Shown piece after piece: positions 15,248 through 24,061 of a stretch of 64,000 nt of DNA. The position numbers and the translations under genes were made by a program. Under the pieces are notes generated by a model. The model was not told the DNA's origin, ran no database searches, and worked only from the letters and a program-made list of their open reading frames with translations. Origin of the DNA: Micavibrio sp. GTDB lineage: Bacteria; Pseudomonadota; Alphaproteobacteria; Micavibrionales; Micavibrionaceae. The stretch lies in the NCBI GenBank assembly GCA_030824965.1, contig JAPJQV010000002.1:186001-250000 (forward strand). The letters run 5' to 3'. The stretch's first letter is position 1, and each line of letters opens with the position of its first letter.

Positions 15248-16126
15248 GTGATCCGCGCTGTGAAAGCGACGGATGCGCCACCCTTGATCGCGCTCAGCAA
15301 TCGCGTCGCTCTCAACCTGCCCGATATGACGGGACGCACCATTGAAAAATTTATTATCCGCTCTCAGTCGATGTATGGTTGCCTGCGTATGGCGGCGGCG
15401 GTAGCAAATAGTTTTTTCCGTCATGGACCTGTCGCAACCAGAGAAGAGAAATTCGATTTCGCCAAAGCCTGGGGAGATATCGTCTATGACGCTGAGGGCG
15501 CGTTTGGCGGAGATAACTGGGCATGCGTTTATCATGCCGGAAAGCTTCTTTATCACTCCGGCAATCATCACGGATTTTTAGACGTCATCGAAAACTGCGA
15601 TTTCCGCAACGAAACAGGAAGCTACGACCGCTCGGTTTTCCTGGCGGAAGAAATTTTCGCGGCTAAAGGGACCGCCGTCGCCATTGAATATCAGGCCGAT
15701 ACCGGCGTCGTTCTCGACATCAATAACAAGCGCGCCCGCTGTGGCATGACGCTGCGGTCGGCTATTCGCCGCACCAATTTTAACTACATGGCAGAGCAGA
15801 AGAATGCGGACCGGACGTTAAACGCTTCGCAATGCCTGACAGTCGCCGCCGCTTTTTTAGAAGGCATTCACCACGCTTATTCCATCGGACGCGTGAATGA
15901 AGGCTTGCGCCTTGGCAGCGTTATCCGCTACAGCGAGGAATATAAAGCCGCCGATGCCGCGCGACGACGCCTGCCGCGCCTGAATGCCGAAATCCGCAAT
16001 TTTGAAAACATATTCAACGTCACTTACCGCCCGGAAAAACCGGAATTCCCGCAACTGATCGTCGATTCCGAACGCCATACGCATGAAGAAGCCATGCGAA
16101 AAAAAGCGGAAGAGATAAAGTCTTAA
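15248..16126 (+). CDS. hypothetical protein (292 aa)
   Basis: The frame is open from a TTG at 15176, but GTG at 15248 is preferred: AAGGGA lies 9 bases upstream, and the extension reads as random leucine/serine. The protein is soluble. FGGDNWACVYHAGKLLYHSGNHHGFLDVIENC and AVAIEYQADTGVVLDINN look like strands of an enzyme core, but no known family was recognised. It converges on the metallopeptidase-like gene with a 1-base gap. Confidence 0.55.
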   Translation: MIRAVKATDAPPLIALSNRVALNLPDMTGRTIEKFIIRSQSMYGCLRMAAAVANSFFRHGPVATREEKFDFAKAWGDIVYDAEGAFGGDNWACVYHAGKLLYHSGNHHGFLDVIENCDFRNETGSYDRSVFLAEEIFAAKGTAVAIEYQADTGVVLDINNKRARCGMTLRSAIRRTNFNYMAEQKNADRTLNASQCLTVAAAFLEGIHHAYSIGRVNEGLRLGSVIRYSEEYKAADAARRRLPRLNAEIRNFENIFNVTYRPEKPEFPQLIVDSERHTHEEAMRKKAEEIKS

Positions 16127-16127
16127 A

Positions 16128-17156
16128 TCAGGGCTGCATGCCCGCTTGCAGCGAAGGCGCAGGTGCAGGCATTCGATTTTCGAAAGGCGGCGCATTATCC
16201 AGGGCTTGATCGATGCGTTTAGACGCGCCGACGATATCTTCTAAGATATGGTTCATGGGCGTACCTGTCTCGAATTTTCCGCTTTGTATAAGTTTTTCGG
16301 CAGCGCCGGACAGGCTTCCCGGTTTATAGACATTATCCGCAAGGGAAGGATCGACTTCCAGCAACGATTTCCTGACAACCATTTCAGGCCTTACAGGTCC
16401 TTTATATCCTTCGGCGGACACATTGAAATTCTTCCCGTTATGAGCATCGAATCCTTTCGCGGCTGAATAGTTTTCTTCCAGTGAAAAATTTTCGCCATTT
16501 CTTGATTCAGATATCGCGCTGTTGATTGCCTCGGAACACCCATAGCCATAGCGCATGGCCTCCCCGACATTTTCAGGTCCTGCCCTGTAGGGCCCCATCA
16601 TTCGCAGGTCAGACAACTGCTGCAAAAAACCTTCCGTTTCTTTTCCCGGATATAATTCCAAAAGCCGCTTACTGGCCATGTAATCAGCTCCCGCTTCTTC
16701 AAGCCCCAACATCTGGTGCGCTGTTTCATGTTCGCGCGTAAATGCAGCCATCAGCTTTTCTTGTGGTGCATCAACGACTGTCAATGGCCGGGCCGTAACC
16801 TCGGCAGCAAACTGGCGGTAAGAAATTGTTTTTGAATCCAGCAAGACGACGTTCTGAGATTCTTGATTAAGCCCTCCCCCATTTTCGGCAAGGATTCGTA
16901 CGCCCCGCTGCGCCGCGTCGACATCTTTTTTGAAATTCAGAGTCTCATCAGCATCGTACCGGCCATCATTTGCGGCGCGGTTAAATTTATCGACAAGCCT
17001 TTGGGTTGCCTGCGCGTCGAGATTTCTAAAACCGTCATAATCAACTTGAATATACGGGCGCTGTCCCGCAGGCCCGTTCGGGATTACTTCTACAGCCTGA
17101 CGGTCTTTGATTTCCAAATAACGTCTGTAAGCTTCAAAATCGGCTGGACCGCTCAT
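16128..17156 (-). CDS. putative zinc metallopeptidase (HETAH) of unknown role
   Basis: 342 residues. TREHETAHQMLGLEEAGADYMA contains the zinc motif HExxH (H143, E144, H147) followed by E154-x3-D158, the gluzincin-like third ligand pattern. The rest is unrecognised. There is no signal peptide, and the C-terminus is Pro/Ala-rich. Similar stand-alone HExxH proteins occur at 27148 and 36923, although the three share little sequence outside the motif. Cytoplasmic or non-classically exported; substrate unknown. Confidence 0.6.
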   Translation of the reverse strand: MSGPADFEAYRRYLEIKDRQAVEVIPNGPAGQRPYIQVDYDGFRNLDAQATQRLVDKFNRAANDGRYDADETLNFKKDVDAAQRGVRILAENGGGLNQESQNVVLLDSKTISYRQFAAEVTARPLTVVDAPQEKLMAAFTREHETAHQMLGLEEAGADYMASKRLLELYPGKETEGFLQQLSDLRMMGPYRAGPENVGEAMRYGYGCSEAINSAISESRNGENFSLEENYSAAKGFDAHNGKNFNVSAEGYKGPVRPEMVVRKSLLEVDPSLADNVYKPGSLSGAAEKLIQSGKFETGTPMNHILEDIVGASKRIDQALDNAPPFENRMPAPAPSLQAGMQP

Positions 17157-17198
17157 GCCCTCATTTTAGGACAAAAAGCTTAATTATGGATAAAAAAC

Positions 17199-17375
17199 CT
17201 AATCAACTCTTGGGACTTTGATGCCGGAAAATTGAGATGGATCAATCTCAAGCCCATAGCCGTTCTTTTCATCAGCCTTAATGTCTTGTTGATCCGAATG
17301 GCGCTTGAATGCGACAGCGGCGAAACCTGCGCCGATTGTGCCTAAAACTAAGCTTGCGATTTTTGCTTTACTCAT
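17199..17375 (-). CDS. small membrane-anchored or exported protein (58 aa)
   Basis: AGGAG lies 8 bases before the ATG at 17375. The N-terminus MSKAKIASLVLGTIGAGFAAVAF is a basic start followed by one hydrophobic stretch (residues 6-23), either a membrane anchor or an uncleaved signal. The remaining 35 residues are polar (RHSDQQDIKADEKNGYGLEIDPSQ). No family recognised. The strong ribosome-binding site and sensible topology support it as real. Confidence 0.6.
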   Translation of the reverse strand: MSKAKIASLVLGTIGAGFAAVAFKRHSDQQDIKADEKNGYGLEIDPSQFSGIKVPRVD

Positions 17376-17515
17376 TTGTCTGCTCCTGATTTAGAAAAGT
17401 AATAACAAACCTGAAATATTATGTCAATATTAAGTTTACTGTTTCTTGTTTCTTACTTTGGACAATAAAACTGTCCAATCTATGATTGCCAGCACTTAAC
17501 TGATAATTTTGCGTG

Positions 17516-18250
17516 ATGATCAATAAAATAAAAAATCAATCCGGCAATATTCTTTTCCTTATCCTGATCGCCGTAGCCTTATTCGCTGCGCTTTCCTATG
17601 CTGTAATATCGTCTACCCGCTCTGGCAGTGGTAATGGCAATAAGGAGAAAGCCGATATTGCCGCGAGCGAAATGGTTGAATATGGGACCGCCATTAGAAC
17701 GGCAATCATGCGTATGATGATGACGCAGGACTGTACAGAAAACCAGATCAGCTTTGATAACCCTTTCGATCCTGCTGGGCGCTATACCAATCCAAACGCG
17801 CCAGTCGACAACCATTGCCATGTGTTTCATGTAAAAGGCGGCGGTGTTTCCTGGAAGAAAATGGCAAGCTCTTATAATTATGATTCTAACTATGGCGGCT
17901 ATAAATTTCAAACTGCAAACTCAGGAGCTGATTACTCCATCGCGAATTTCGGCACCAGCAAGCATGATCTTTACTTAACGGTTCGACACAGATCAGATTT
18001 GACAAATTACAAGAATTTCTTAGAGGTTTGCAAAGCGGTCAATCAAAAACAAGGGATTGCCGATGTACCAGGAAACTACGAAAATCTCCCTTCTTTCTAT
18101 ATTGGAGCTTTTGGTACAGCCTATACAGGAGATTTTGTTGAAAACACAACAACTACACTCAATGGGGCAAGTATGATCCACTACCCATCTTTTTGCGTGA
18201 CTCAGCAGAATGGCTATATCGCTTTCATCACACCTTTGTTAGTAAGATGA
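17516..18250 (+). CDS. pseudopilin-like protein with N-terminal class III-type helix
   Basis: The N-terminus NQSGNILFLILIAVALFAALSYAVISSTRSGSG, about residues 8-40, is a polar leader then an uninterrupted hydrophobic helix, as in pilin-like or pseudopilin proteins. The soluble part is rich in Asn/Tyr/Gly with four cysteines that could form disulfides. The ATG at 17516 follows an in-frame GTG at 17513. Base composition is more AT-rich than the flanking genes, suggesting transfer or relaxed selection. Ends at a bidirectional terminator. Confidence 0.6.
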   Translation: MINKIKNQSGNILFLILIAVALFAALSYAVISSTRSGSGNGNKEKADIAASEMVEYGTAIRTAIMRMMMTQDCTENQISFDNPFDPAGRYTNPNAPVDNHCHVFHVKGGGVSWKKMASSYNYDSNYGGYKFQTANSGADYSIANFGTSKHDLYLTVRHRSDLTNYKNFLEVCKAVNQKQGIADVPGNYENLPSFYIGAFGTAYTGDFVENTTTTLNGASMIHYPSFCVTQQNGYIAFITPLLVR

Positions 18251-18265
18251 GTGAAACAAACAAAA

Positions 18266-18300
18266 AAGAGCGGGAAACCACCTTCCCGCTCTTCTCTTTT
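18266..18300. terminator. bidirectional intrinsic terminator
   Basis: AAGAGCGGGAA (18266-18276) and TTCCCGCTCTT (18283-18293) form an 11-bp stem with a 6-base loop. There is a T-run on the plus side (TCTCTTTT) and six T on the minus side. It serves both the pseudopilin-like gene and acnA. Confidence 0.9.
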
Positions 18301-18320
18301 TCAGCACTCAATTAGAAATT

Positions 18321-20996
18321 TTAAGCCGCGGCGAGATCTCGCAGCACGTAATTCAAGACGCCACCGTGTTTGAAGTAATCGACTTCATCCAGCGTATCGA
18401 TACGGCAGTACAGCAGATGCTCTTCGGCAGGTCCGTCTTTGCGTGTGATGGTAAGCTTCACATCCATCAACGGTCTCAGGCCTTCCTCAAAACCTGTGAT
18501 CGCAATGGTTTCATCACCAACCAGATTAAGATCTTTACGGGTCATACCGGATTTGAATACCAATGGAAGAACGCCCATACCGACAAGGTTGGAACGGTGA
18601 ATACGCTCGAAGCTTTCTGCGATGACCGCTTTCACGCCAAGAAGTTTCGTGCCCTTCGCGGCCCAGTCACGCGATGAGCCTGTTCCGTACTCCTTACCGG
18701 CAAAGATCACCAGCGGCGTATTCGACGCCACATATTTCATCGCCGCGTCATAGATAAACTCCTGCTCGCCTGTCGGCACATATTTCGTCAAACCGCCCTC
18801 GACGCCGTCCAGCATTTCATTCTTGATACGGATATTCGCGAACGTGCCGCGCATCATCACTTCATGGTTTCCGCGACGGGCACCGTAAGAGTTGAAGTCT
18901 GCGACAGATACGCCATTCGCCATCAGGTATTCACCCGCAGGGGATGCTTTCTTGATGTTACCGGCTGGAGAAATATGGTCGGTCGTAATCGAGTCGCCGA
19001 AGATCGCGAGGATATTAGCGCCCTTGATATCGGAGATTGCGCCCGGTGTTTTTGGCATGCCGACAAAATATGGCGGGTTTTGCACATAAGTGGATTTGCT
19101 GTCCCATGAATAGCTTTCAGGGCTGCCGGAGGTCGAAATCGCCTGCCATTGCTCCGGCCCTTTAAAGACGTCGGCATAGCGCGATTTGAACATATCGGCG
19201 GTAAGGCAGTATTCAATCGTATCCGCGATCTCTTTATTGGTCGGCCAGATATCTTTCAAATAAACCGGGTTACCGTCCTTATCGTTGCCAAGTGAATCTT
19301 TCGTCAGGTCGATCTGCATATTACCGGCCAGCGCATAAGCCACCACCAATGGCGGAGATGCGAGGTAGTTTCCTTTGGTCTGCGGATTGACACGGCCTTC
19401 GAAGTTACGGTTACCTGACAGAACAGCCGTCACAGTCAGATCTCCCGCTTCAATCGCTTTTTGAATTTCTTCAGGGAGCGGACCGGAATTGCCGATACAA
19501 GTCGTACAGCCATAACCGACAAGGTTGAAACCGAGTTTATCAAGTTCTTCGGATAGTTTCGCTTTATCGAGATAATCAGTCACGACCTGAGAGCCCGGTG
19601 CCAAAGAGGTCTTCACCCAAGGCTTAGACGTTAAACCTTTTTCATTCGCTTTTTTAGCCAGCAAACCAGCCGCGACCAGAACGCTAGGGTTCGATGTATT
19701 CGTACAGGATGTAATCGCCGCGATCACCACCGCGCCGTCTTCCAGTTTATAATCCTGACCTTCAACATCGACGCTGCGTGTTTGCGGAATTAAAGCTTGA
19801 ATGGATTCAACGGCCTTGGAAAGCGGCACGCGGTCTTGCGGACGTTTCGGTCCAGCCAGTGACGGTTCAACCGCATCGAGATCCAAAGAAAGTGAGTCAG
19901 TGAAAATCGGATCGACGGAATTCGCGTCTCTCCACATCCCCTGCTCTTTCGCGTATTCTTCAACCAGTTTCACGCGGTGCGGATCGCGGCCTGTGAACAG
20001 CATGTAGCGGATTGTCTCGGCATCGATCGGGAAAAACCCGCAAGTCGCGCCGTATTCAGGTGCCATGTTGGCAATCGTCGCCCGGTCGGCAAGTGACAAA
20101 TTATCAAGACCCGGACCGTAGAATTCAACAAACTTGTTCACCACACCTTTCGCGCGCAGCATCTGCGTGACCATCAATACAAGGTCAGTCGCCGTCATGC
20201 CTTCTTTCATCGAGCCTGTAATTTTGAAACCGATCACTTCCGGGATCAGCATGGATACAGGCTGGCCCAGCATCGCCGCTTCTGCTTCGATACCGCCCAC
20301 GCCCCAACCGAGAACGCCCATACCATTGACCATGGTTGTGTGGGAGTCAGTTCCGACCAATGTATCAGGATAAGCAATACGAGTGCCTGGCTTGTCTTCG
20401 TCTTCTTCAACCCAGACAGCCTGAGCCAGATATTCCAGATTTACCTGGTGGCAGATACCAGTCCCCGGTGGCACCACACGGAAATTGCGGAAGGCTGATT
20501 GACCCCAGCGCAAAAATTCGTAGCGCTCGAGGTTACGTTCAAATTCGATCTCGACGTTTTTCTCGAAAGAGCTTTTGTTACCGAAGGCATCAACCATAAC
20601 CGAGTGGTCGATGACCAGATCAACGGCGGCGAGCGGGTTAATTTTTTGAGCGTTGCCACCAAGAGCTGTCATAGCTTCACGCATCGCGGCCAGATCGACG
20701 ACTGCCGGAACACCCGTAAAATCCTGCATCAACACGCGGGCCGGACGATAGGCGACTTCCTGTGTCGACTTGCCGTTATCGAGCCATGCCTTCAACGCTT
20801 TGACGTCTTCGACATTGACCGAGCGGTCGTCTTCATAGCGAAGCAGATTTTCGAGCAAAACTTTCAGGGAATATGGCAGGCGCGATACATCGCCGATCTG
20901 CTTTTCCGCTTCCGTGATGGAGAAATAATCATAGGCCTGTCCGTCAACGGTCAAGGTTTTGCGGGTTTTTAACGTATCGTGACCAGCGCGTGTCAT
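18321..20996 (-). CDS. acnA: aconitate hydratase A
   Basis: 891 residues, the usual length of the AcnA/IRP-type aconitase. It isomerises citrate to isocitrate through a [4Fe-4S] cluster. Cluster cysteines are seen in AITSCTNTSNPS and in GYGCTTCIGNSGPL. The substrate and swivel-domain motifs VGTDSHTTM, GDSITTDHISPAG, SYGARRGNHEVM and GKEYGTGSSRDWAAKG are all intact. A CAGGAG site precedes the ATG at 20996. With icd in the same window it supplies two consecutive TCA-cycle steps, although the genes are 15 kb apart. Confidence 0.98.
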   Translation of the reverse strand: MTRAGHDTLKTRKTLTVDGQAYDYFSITEAEKQIGDVSRLPYSLKVLLENLLRYEDDRSVNVEDVKALKAWLDNGKSTQEVAYRPARVLMQDFTGVPAVVDLAAMREAMTALGGNAQKINPLAAVDLVIDHSVMVDAFGNKSSFEKNVEIEFERNLERYEFLRWGQSAFRNFRVVPPGTGICHQVNLEYLAQAVWVEEDEDKPGTRIAYPDTLVGTDSHTTMVNGMGVLGWGVGGIEAEAAMLGQPVSMLIPEVIGFKITGSMKEGMTATDLVLMVTQMLRAKGVVNKFVEFYGPGLDNLSLADRATIANMAPEYGATCGFFPIDAETIRYMLFTGRDPHRVKLVEEYAKEQGMWRDANSVDPIFTDSLSLDLDAVEPSLAGPKRPQDRVPLSKAVESIQALIPQTRSVDVEGQDYKLEDGAVVIAAITSCTNTSNPSVLVAAGLLAKKANEKGLTSKPWVKTSLAPGSQVVTDYLDKAKLSEELDKLGFNLVGYGCTTCIGNSGPLPEEIQKAIEAGDLTVTAVLSGNRNFEGRVNPQTKGNYLASPPLVVAYALAGNMQIDLTKDSLGNDKDGNPVYLKDIWPTNKEIADTIEYCLTADMFKSRYADVFKGPEQWQAISTSGSPESYSWDSKSTYVQNPPYFVGMPKTPGAISDIKGANILAIFGDSITTDHISPAGNIKKASPAGEYLMANGVSVADFNSYGARRGNHEVMMRGTFANIRIKNEMLDGVEGGLTKYVPTGEQEFIYDAAMKYVASNTPLVIFAGKEYGTGSSRDWAAKGTKLLGVKAVIAESFERIHRSNLVGMGVLPLVFKSGMTRKDLNLVGDETIAITGFEEGLRPLMDVKLTITRKDGPAEEHLLYCRIDTLDEVDYFKHGGVLNYVLRDLAAA

Positions 20997-21210
20997 AGGC
21001 TTAAGCTCCTGAAAGTATTATGAAATCTTGTAAAATGAGATGGTATGGACTGACATAGGGATTTTATCATGCCCTGCAATACTGAAGAAACAGTAAATGC
21101 GACGATATGCCTCGGGAAGGTCGTATATAAGATAAATATCTAATATTTTCTTGCCTTTATGGGTAGCGAATGCCAAAACATTACCATAATTTATTTTGCG
21201 TAAGATTGTT

Positions 21211-22488
21211 ATGACCGAAATGGCTGACATTAACTCCGATATATCTCCGAATGGCGCAGACCAGACTAAGGGCTCTGGCAGAGAAACCCCTTCTTTCCCG
21301 TCTAAGCAGACCATTATCGATTATTTCAAAAAAGGATATCAGCGCGACAAGAACCGGATGCCTTTTTTCTGGGCCTCCATTCGCCACCATGACTTTATCG
21401 TACATGAACTAACCGGCCTTCTTTTTCCTATTGCCGAAGGAAAATTTCGCAACAGGAGAGCCGTTCAGGGAGTCATCAACCGTCCTGACTTTTTCGATAC
21501 ATGGTTTGACAAATTATATGCCGCGGACGAACCCTCCTCTTTGAGCTTCATAAAAATACTTTCCGCATTTGACGAAATGGACACCAAGCCGGAACGGGCT
21601 TTCGTCGACATGATGCTGCGGGATATAGAATTTGAAAAACTGTCGGCCCGCGGCCTGTGTGATTTTATCGGCGCAACGGCCCGGCTGAACCTGCCCGCCG
21701 AAGGAAGCATATTAAAAAAATGGGTTCAGGCTGTCGGCAGCAAGATGGAAAAATTCAGCAATCGCGAGATTGCCATCTCTGTTTGGTCATTGGCGACGAT
21801 TGACGCGAGAATCCGTAACCCGCAATTACGCGATGTCGCAAAAATATTCCTGAATCGTTATGATTTCTCCAACGAAAACAGTGCTGAACGCTCCCAGATA
21901 AATTCCGCAGCCATTTGGTTTCAACTGCCTCAATACAGGCAGCCCGTCGAAATGTCCGAAGATGTTAGGTCCGAACTCGAACTTAATATCAGAAACGCAT
22001 TCGAGCGCGCGGAAAATAAAATCTTTCCAGACCGCGATCACTTCCTGCCAGCCCTGCAACGCTTTGTCGATATCCGGATGATTTCCGGCGATGCCCATGT
22101 CGTCGCCGAAGTGGATGGCCCTTTTCACTTCATCAGAAATCTGGATGACCGGAACACGGAATTCAACGGCTCGACCCATTTGCAAACGGGGATACTGGGG
22201 CGGCTGATACCTGACGCCGTTATCGTACGAGCCGATTATAAGCATAGAGAATTTTTGAAATCCTCCAATACGACCGGCTCGCATGAATTTGCGCAGATAT
22301 TGACGCGTGAATTTTCACATGTTGGACCGGGCATGTATAAAACCGATATTTCTGACGGAAGGCTCTCGCTTAAACCTTTTTTCAATTCGCATGCCTTGCC
22401 GGATTATGCGCCGCCCGCCGAACCCGTCAAGCGATCATGGCTGTCGCGGGCAAGTCAGGTGCTGAAGGGATTGAACCCGCTTGGATAA
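21211..22488 (+). CDS. OPR/RAP-like putative RNA-binding protein
   Basis: 425 residues from the ATG at 21211. The C-terminal module AHVVAEVDGPFHFIRN followed by STHLQTGILGRLIPDAVIVRADY matches the RAP domain (EVDGP.HF ... K...L...G..VI.I), a restriction-endonuclease-like fold. The middle contains helical units such as FSNREIAISVWSLATI and LSARGLCDFIGATARL, which resemble octotricopeptide (OPR) repeats (LANILWALARLG). In plants and apicomplexans OPR-RAP proteins act on organelle RNA. It is coupled to a second RAP-like gene by an 8-bp overlap. RNA binding is inferred. Confidence 0.6.
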   Translation: MTEMADINSDISPNGADQTKGSGRETPSFPSKQTIIDYFKKGYQRDKNRMPFFWASIRHHDFIVHELTGLLFPIAEGKFRNRRAVQGVINRPDFFDTWFDKLYAADEPSSLSFIKILSAFDEMDTKPERAFVDMMLRDIEFEKLSARGLCDFIGATARLNLPAEGSILKKWVQAVGSKMEKFSNREIAISVWSLATIDARIRNPQLRDVAKIFLNRYDFSNENSAERSQINSAAIWFQLPQYRQPVEMSEDVRSELELNIRNAFERAENKIFPDRDHFLPALQRFVDIRMISGDAHVVAEVDGPFHFIRNLDDRNTEFNGSTHLQTGILGRLIPDAVIVRADYKHREFLKSSNTTGSHEFAQILTREFSHVGPGMYKTDISDGRLSLKPFFNSHALPDYAPPAEPVKRSWLSRASQVLKGLNPLG

Positions 22489-23701
22489 TTTCCCCACATC
22501 CCGCAGCTACCGGTTTTTTCTCAATCTCGATCCGGCCAAGCCTCCGCCGGTCCGGGAATTATGTTTTCACTGGAAGTATCTGGCAGAGGATAATCTTGGC
22601 TCCGAGGATTGGGGCGCCGTATTGAAAAATATCGTTGCCGTCAATATCGGCATGGACAAAATCGACCGCCAGATTTTTGCCAGCGCCATACGTCATAAAA
22701 AAGACGGACTCCCTGCCTACCGAAAAGCGCATGAAGCGATTTATTACGCGCCAAATCCTTCCGATATTCTGGCCGGGATGCAATTTTTCGCGCGCCATGA
22801 CAATGGAATTGAAATTTCTTTTTTCGAAGAGTGCCATTTGAAACTGCGCAGTCATCTTCTTTATATGCCGGCAAAAGATCTCGCTTCCGCTCTCTACCCT
22901 TTCGTGAAAATATGTCATCTGCCCGATGAGAATTTCTGGAACGATCTTGAAGATTCATGGTGCCATAAATTCAGTGCCGCAAGCGTTATGGATGTTACAG
23001 ATTTCTACAATCGCGCCGCGCGTCTGGCCATGAAGATGAAAACCGAGACGATCGCGCTATTCGACGATTTCCTGCGCAACAATGCGGCAACGCTCTCATC
23101 GTCCAAACGCGATCGCCTTTTCTGGATTGCCGCCATGGTCGACAGCGTTCACGGCAGGACGGTTCTCGCCGATACAGTACCGGACCTTGTGAAAGAGTAC
23201 GGAATGGCAGGAGCCGCTTGGCAAAACACTGTCTGCGCCCGATTTGATATTCCCCTAAAGCCGCTGAAAGTTATCGGCAGCGATTCACCGAGCGACAGCG
23301 AGCTTAAGCTCAAAGCCATATTTGCAAGCGCGGCAACACTTAAGCCGGAAAAAGATCACCGCCTTCCCTACATCGCTTCCCCGGTCGATATGCGTTTTGA
23401 TTTCGAAGGAACGGATATTATTATCGAGATGGATGGCCTTACCCATTTCAATTTCGATTTCAATGGCGGACGCCGTTATAACGGGCAGACGATTTTAAAT
23501 TCATCCATCAAGACCAAAGTCGTGGATCAGGCCCGGCTTCTCCATATCGACGAGATATCTTTCAACTATATTTTTTATCGTTGCGCGACTCAGGAACAAG
23601 ACCGAATCGCCAAAGCGGTTTTGGAAAAAGCTTCGTCTCATGAAGTCGGGAATTATCGCGTCGATATATCGCAAAAAGGCATTTTCTTCGCGCCGATGTA
23701 A
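22481..23701 (+). CDS. second RAP-like putative RNA-binding protein
   Basis: 406 residues. The likely start is TTG at 22481, overlapping the stop of the preceding gene, with AAGGGA 10 bases upstream. The C-terminus has DIIIEMDGLTHFNFDFNGG and then LNSSIKTKVVDQARLLHIDEI, the same RAP-like pattern as its neighbour. Both end in a shared YK/YR-V/TDIS motif. The N-terminal two thirds is helical and diverged. The pair looks like an ancient tandem duplication expressed as one operon, perhaps forming a heterodimer. Target unknown. Confidence 0.55.
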   Translation: MDNFPTSRSYRFFLNLDPAKPPPVRELCFHWKYLAEDNLGSEDWGAVLKNIVAVNIGMDKIDRQIFASAIRHKKDGLPAYRKAHEAIYYAPNPSDILAGMQFFARHDNGIEISFFEECHLKLRSHLLYMPAKDLASALYPFVKICHLPDENFWNDLEDSWCHKFSAASVMDVTDFYNRAARLAMKMKTETIALFDDFLRNNAATLSSSKRDRLFWIAAMVDSVHGRTVLADTVPDLVKEYGMAGAAWQNTVCARFDIPLKPLKVIGSDSPSDSELKLKAIFASAATLKPEKDHRLPYIASPVDMRFDFEGTDIIIEMDGLTHFNFDFNGGRRYNGQTILNSSIKTKVVDQARLLHIDEISFNYIFYRCATQEQDRIAKAVLEKASSHEVGNYRVDISQKGIFFAPM

Positions 23702-23779
23702 AATAATTTTTTCATCCCCCGATAACCCATTGATTCCTTATGAATATGGCGCAATTAAGGCAAAATAAAACCAAAAAAA

Positions 23780-23804
23780 TGCCATATTGCAATGGCACTA
23801 TAAT
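23780..23804 (+). promoter_or_regulatory. palindromic operator directly upstream of a TATAAT -10
   Basis: TGCCAT-n6-ATGGCA (23780-23797) is a perfect 6+6 inverted repeat lying where a -35 box would be. Two bases later comes a consensus TATAAT (23799-23804). No -35 consensus is visible, as expected for an activator-dependent promoter. The predicted start is near 23811. Confidence 0.5.
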
Positions 23805-23810
23805 TATAAG

Positions 23811-23898
23811 GAATTCGAGTTTCAGCACTCCTCCTGAAGTAAAGCAAAACCATTTGAACCCCGTCGGAAGTTTCCTCCTTCCGGCGGGGTTTGGTTTT
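23811..23898 (+). ncRNA. candidate small RNA with anti-Shine-Dalgarno loops
   Basis: No protein gene fits between 23702 and 24061. After the TATAAT promoter come two stem-loops. The first is TTCAG (23821-23825) with CTGAA (23834-23838), loop CACTCCTC. The second is a 14-bp stem (23857-23870 with 23878-23891), loop TTTCCTC, followed by TTTGGTTTT as terminator. Both loops show pyrimidine CCUC/CUCCUC sequences that can pair with Shine-Dalgarno GGAGG. This layout recalls the alphaproteobacterial CCUCCUCCC ('cuckoo') small RNAs. Prediction only; a 63-codon frame here is not convincing. Confidence 0.5.
23857..23898 (+). terminator. intrinsic terminator of the candidate small RNA
   Basis: A 14-bp stem with a single G-T pair (AACCCCGTCGGAAG with CTTCCGGCGGGGTT), loop TTTCCTC, tail TTTGGTTTT. 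It is 156 bases beyond the RAP-like gene and could instead serve that operon. Confidence 0.8.
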
Positions 23899-24061
23899 AA
23901 GAGCCACAAGTATTTAAAATTAGAGTCATAATTAACCCTCCCCTTATACATAGTCACTCATAATAAAATCATACCCTTGCACTCTGACTATTTCGGGAAC
24001 AAAAACCGTGGTTTGGTGTAGGTAGCAGAACTTTAAAAAAGCCTGAACGGCTGGAGAATGT

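Noticed and set aside
20997..21210. 214-bp gap between acnA and the OPR/RAP gene, checked for riboswitch or iron-response element
   Set aside because: A CATAAT -10-like hexamer for acnA is visible, but no stem-loop resembling an IRE or known riboswitch was found.
21018..21405. Minus-strand frames overlapping the 5' end of the OPR/RAP gene
   Set aside because: They lie antisense to a better supported gene, have no ribosome-binding site, and no conserved motif is visible.
23740..23931. 63-codon plus-strand frame after the RAP genes
   Set aside because: It contains the promoter palindrome and both hairpins of the candidate small RNA, and its sequence is not protein-like.
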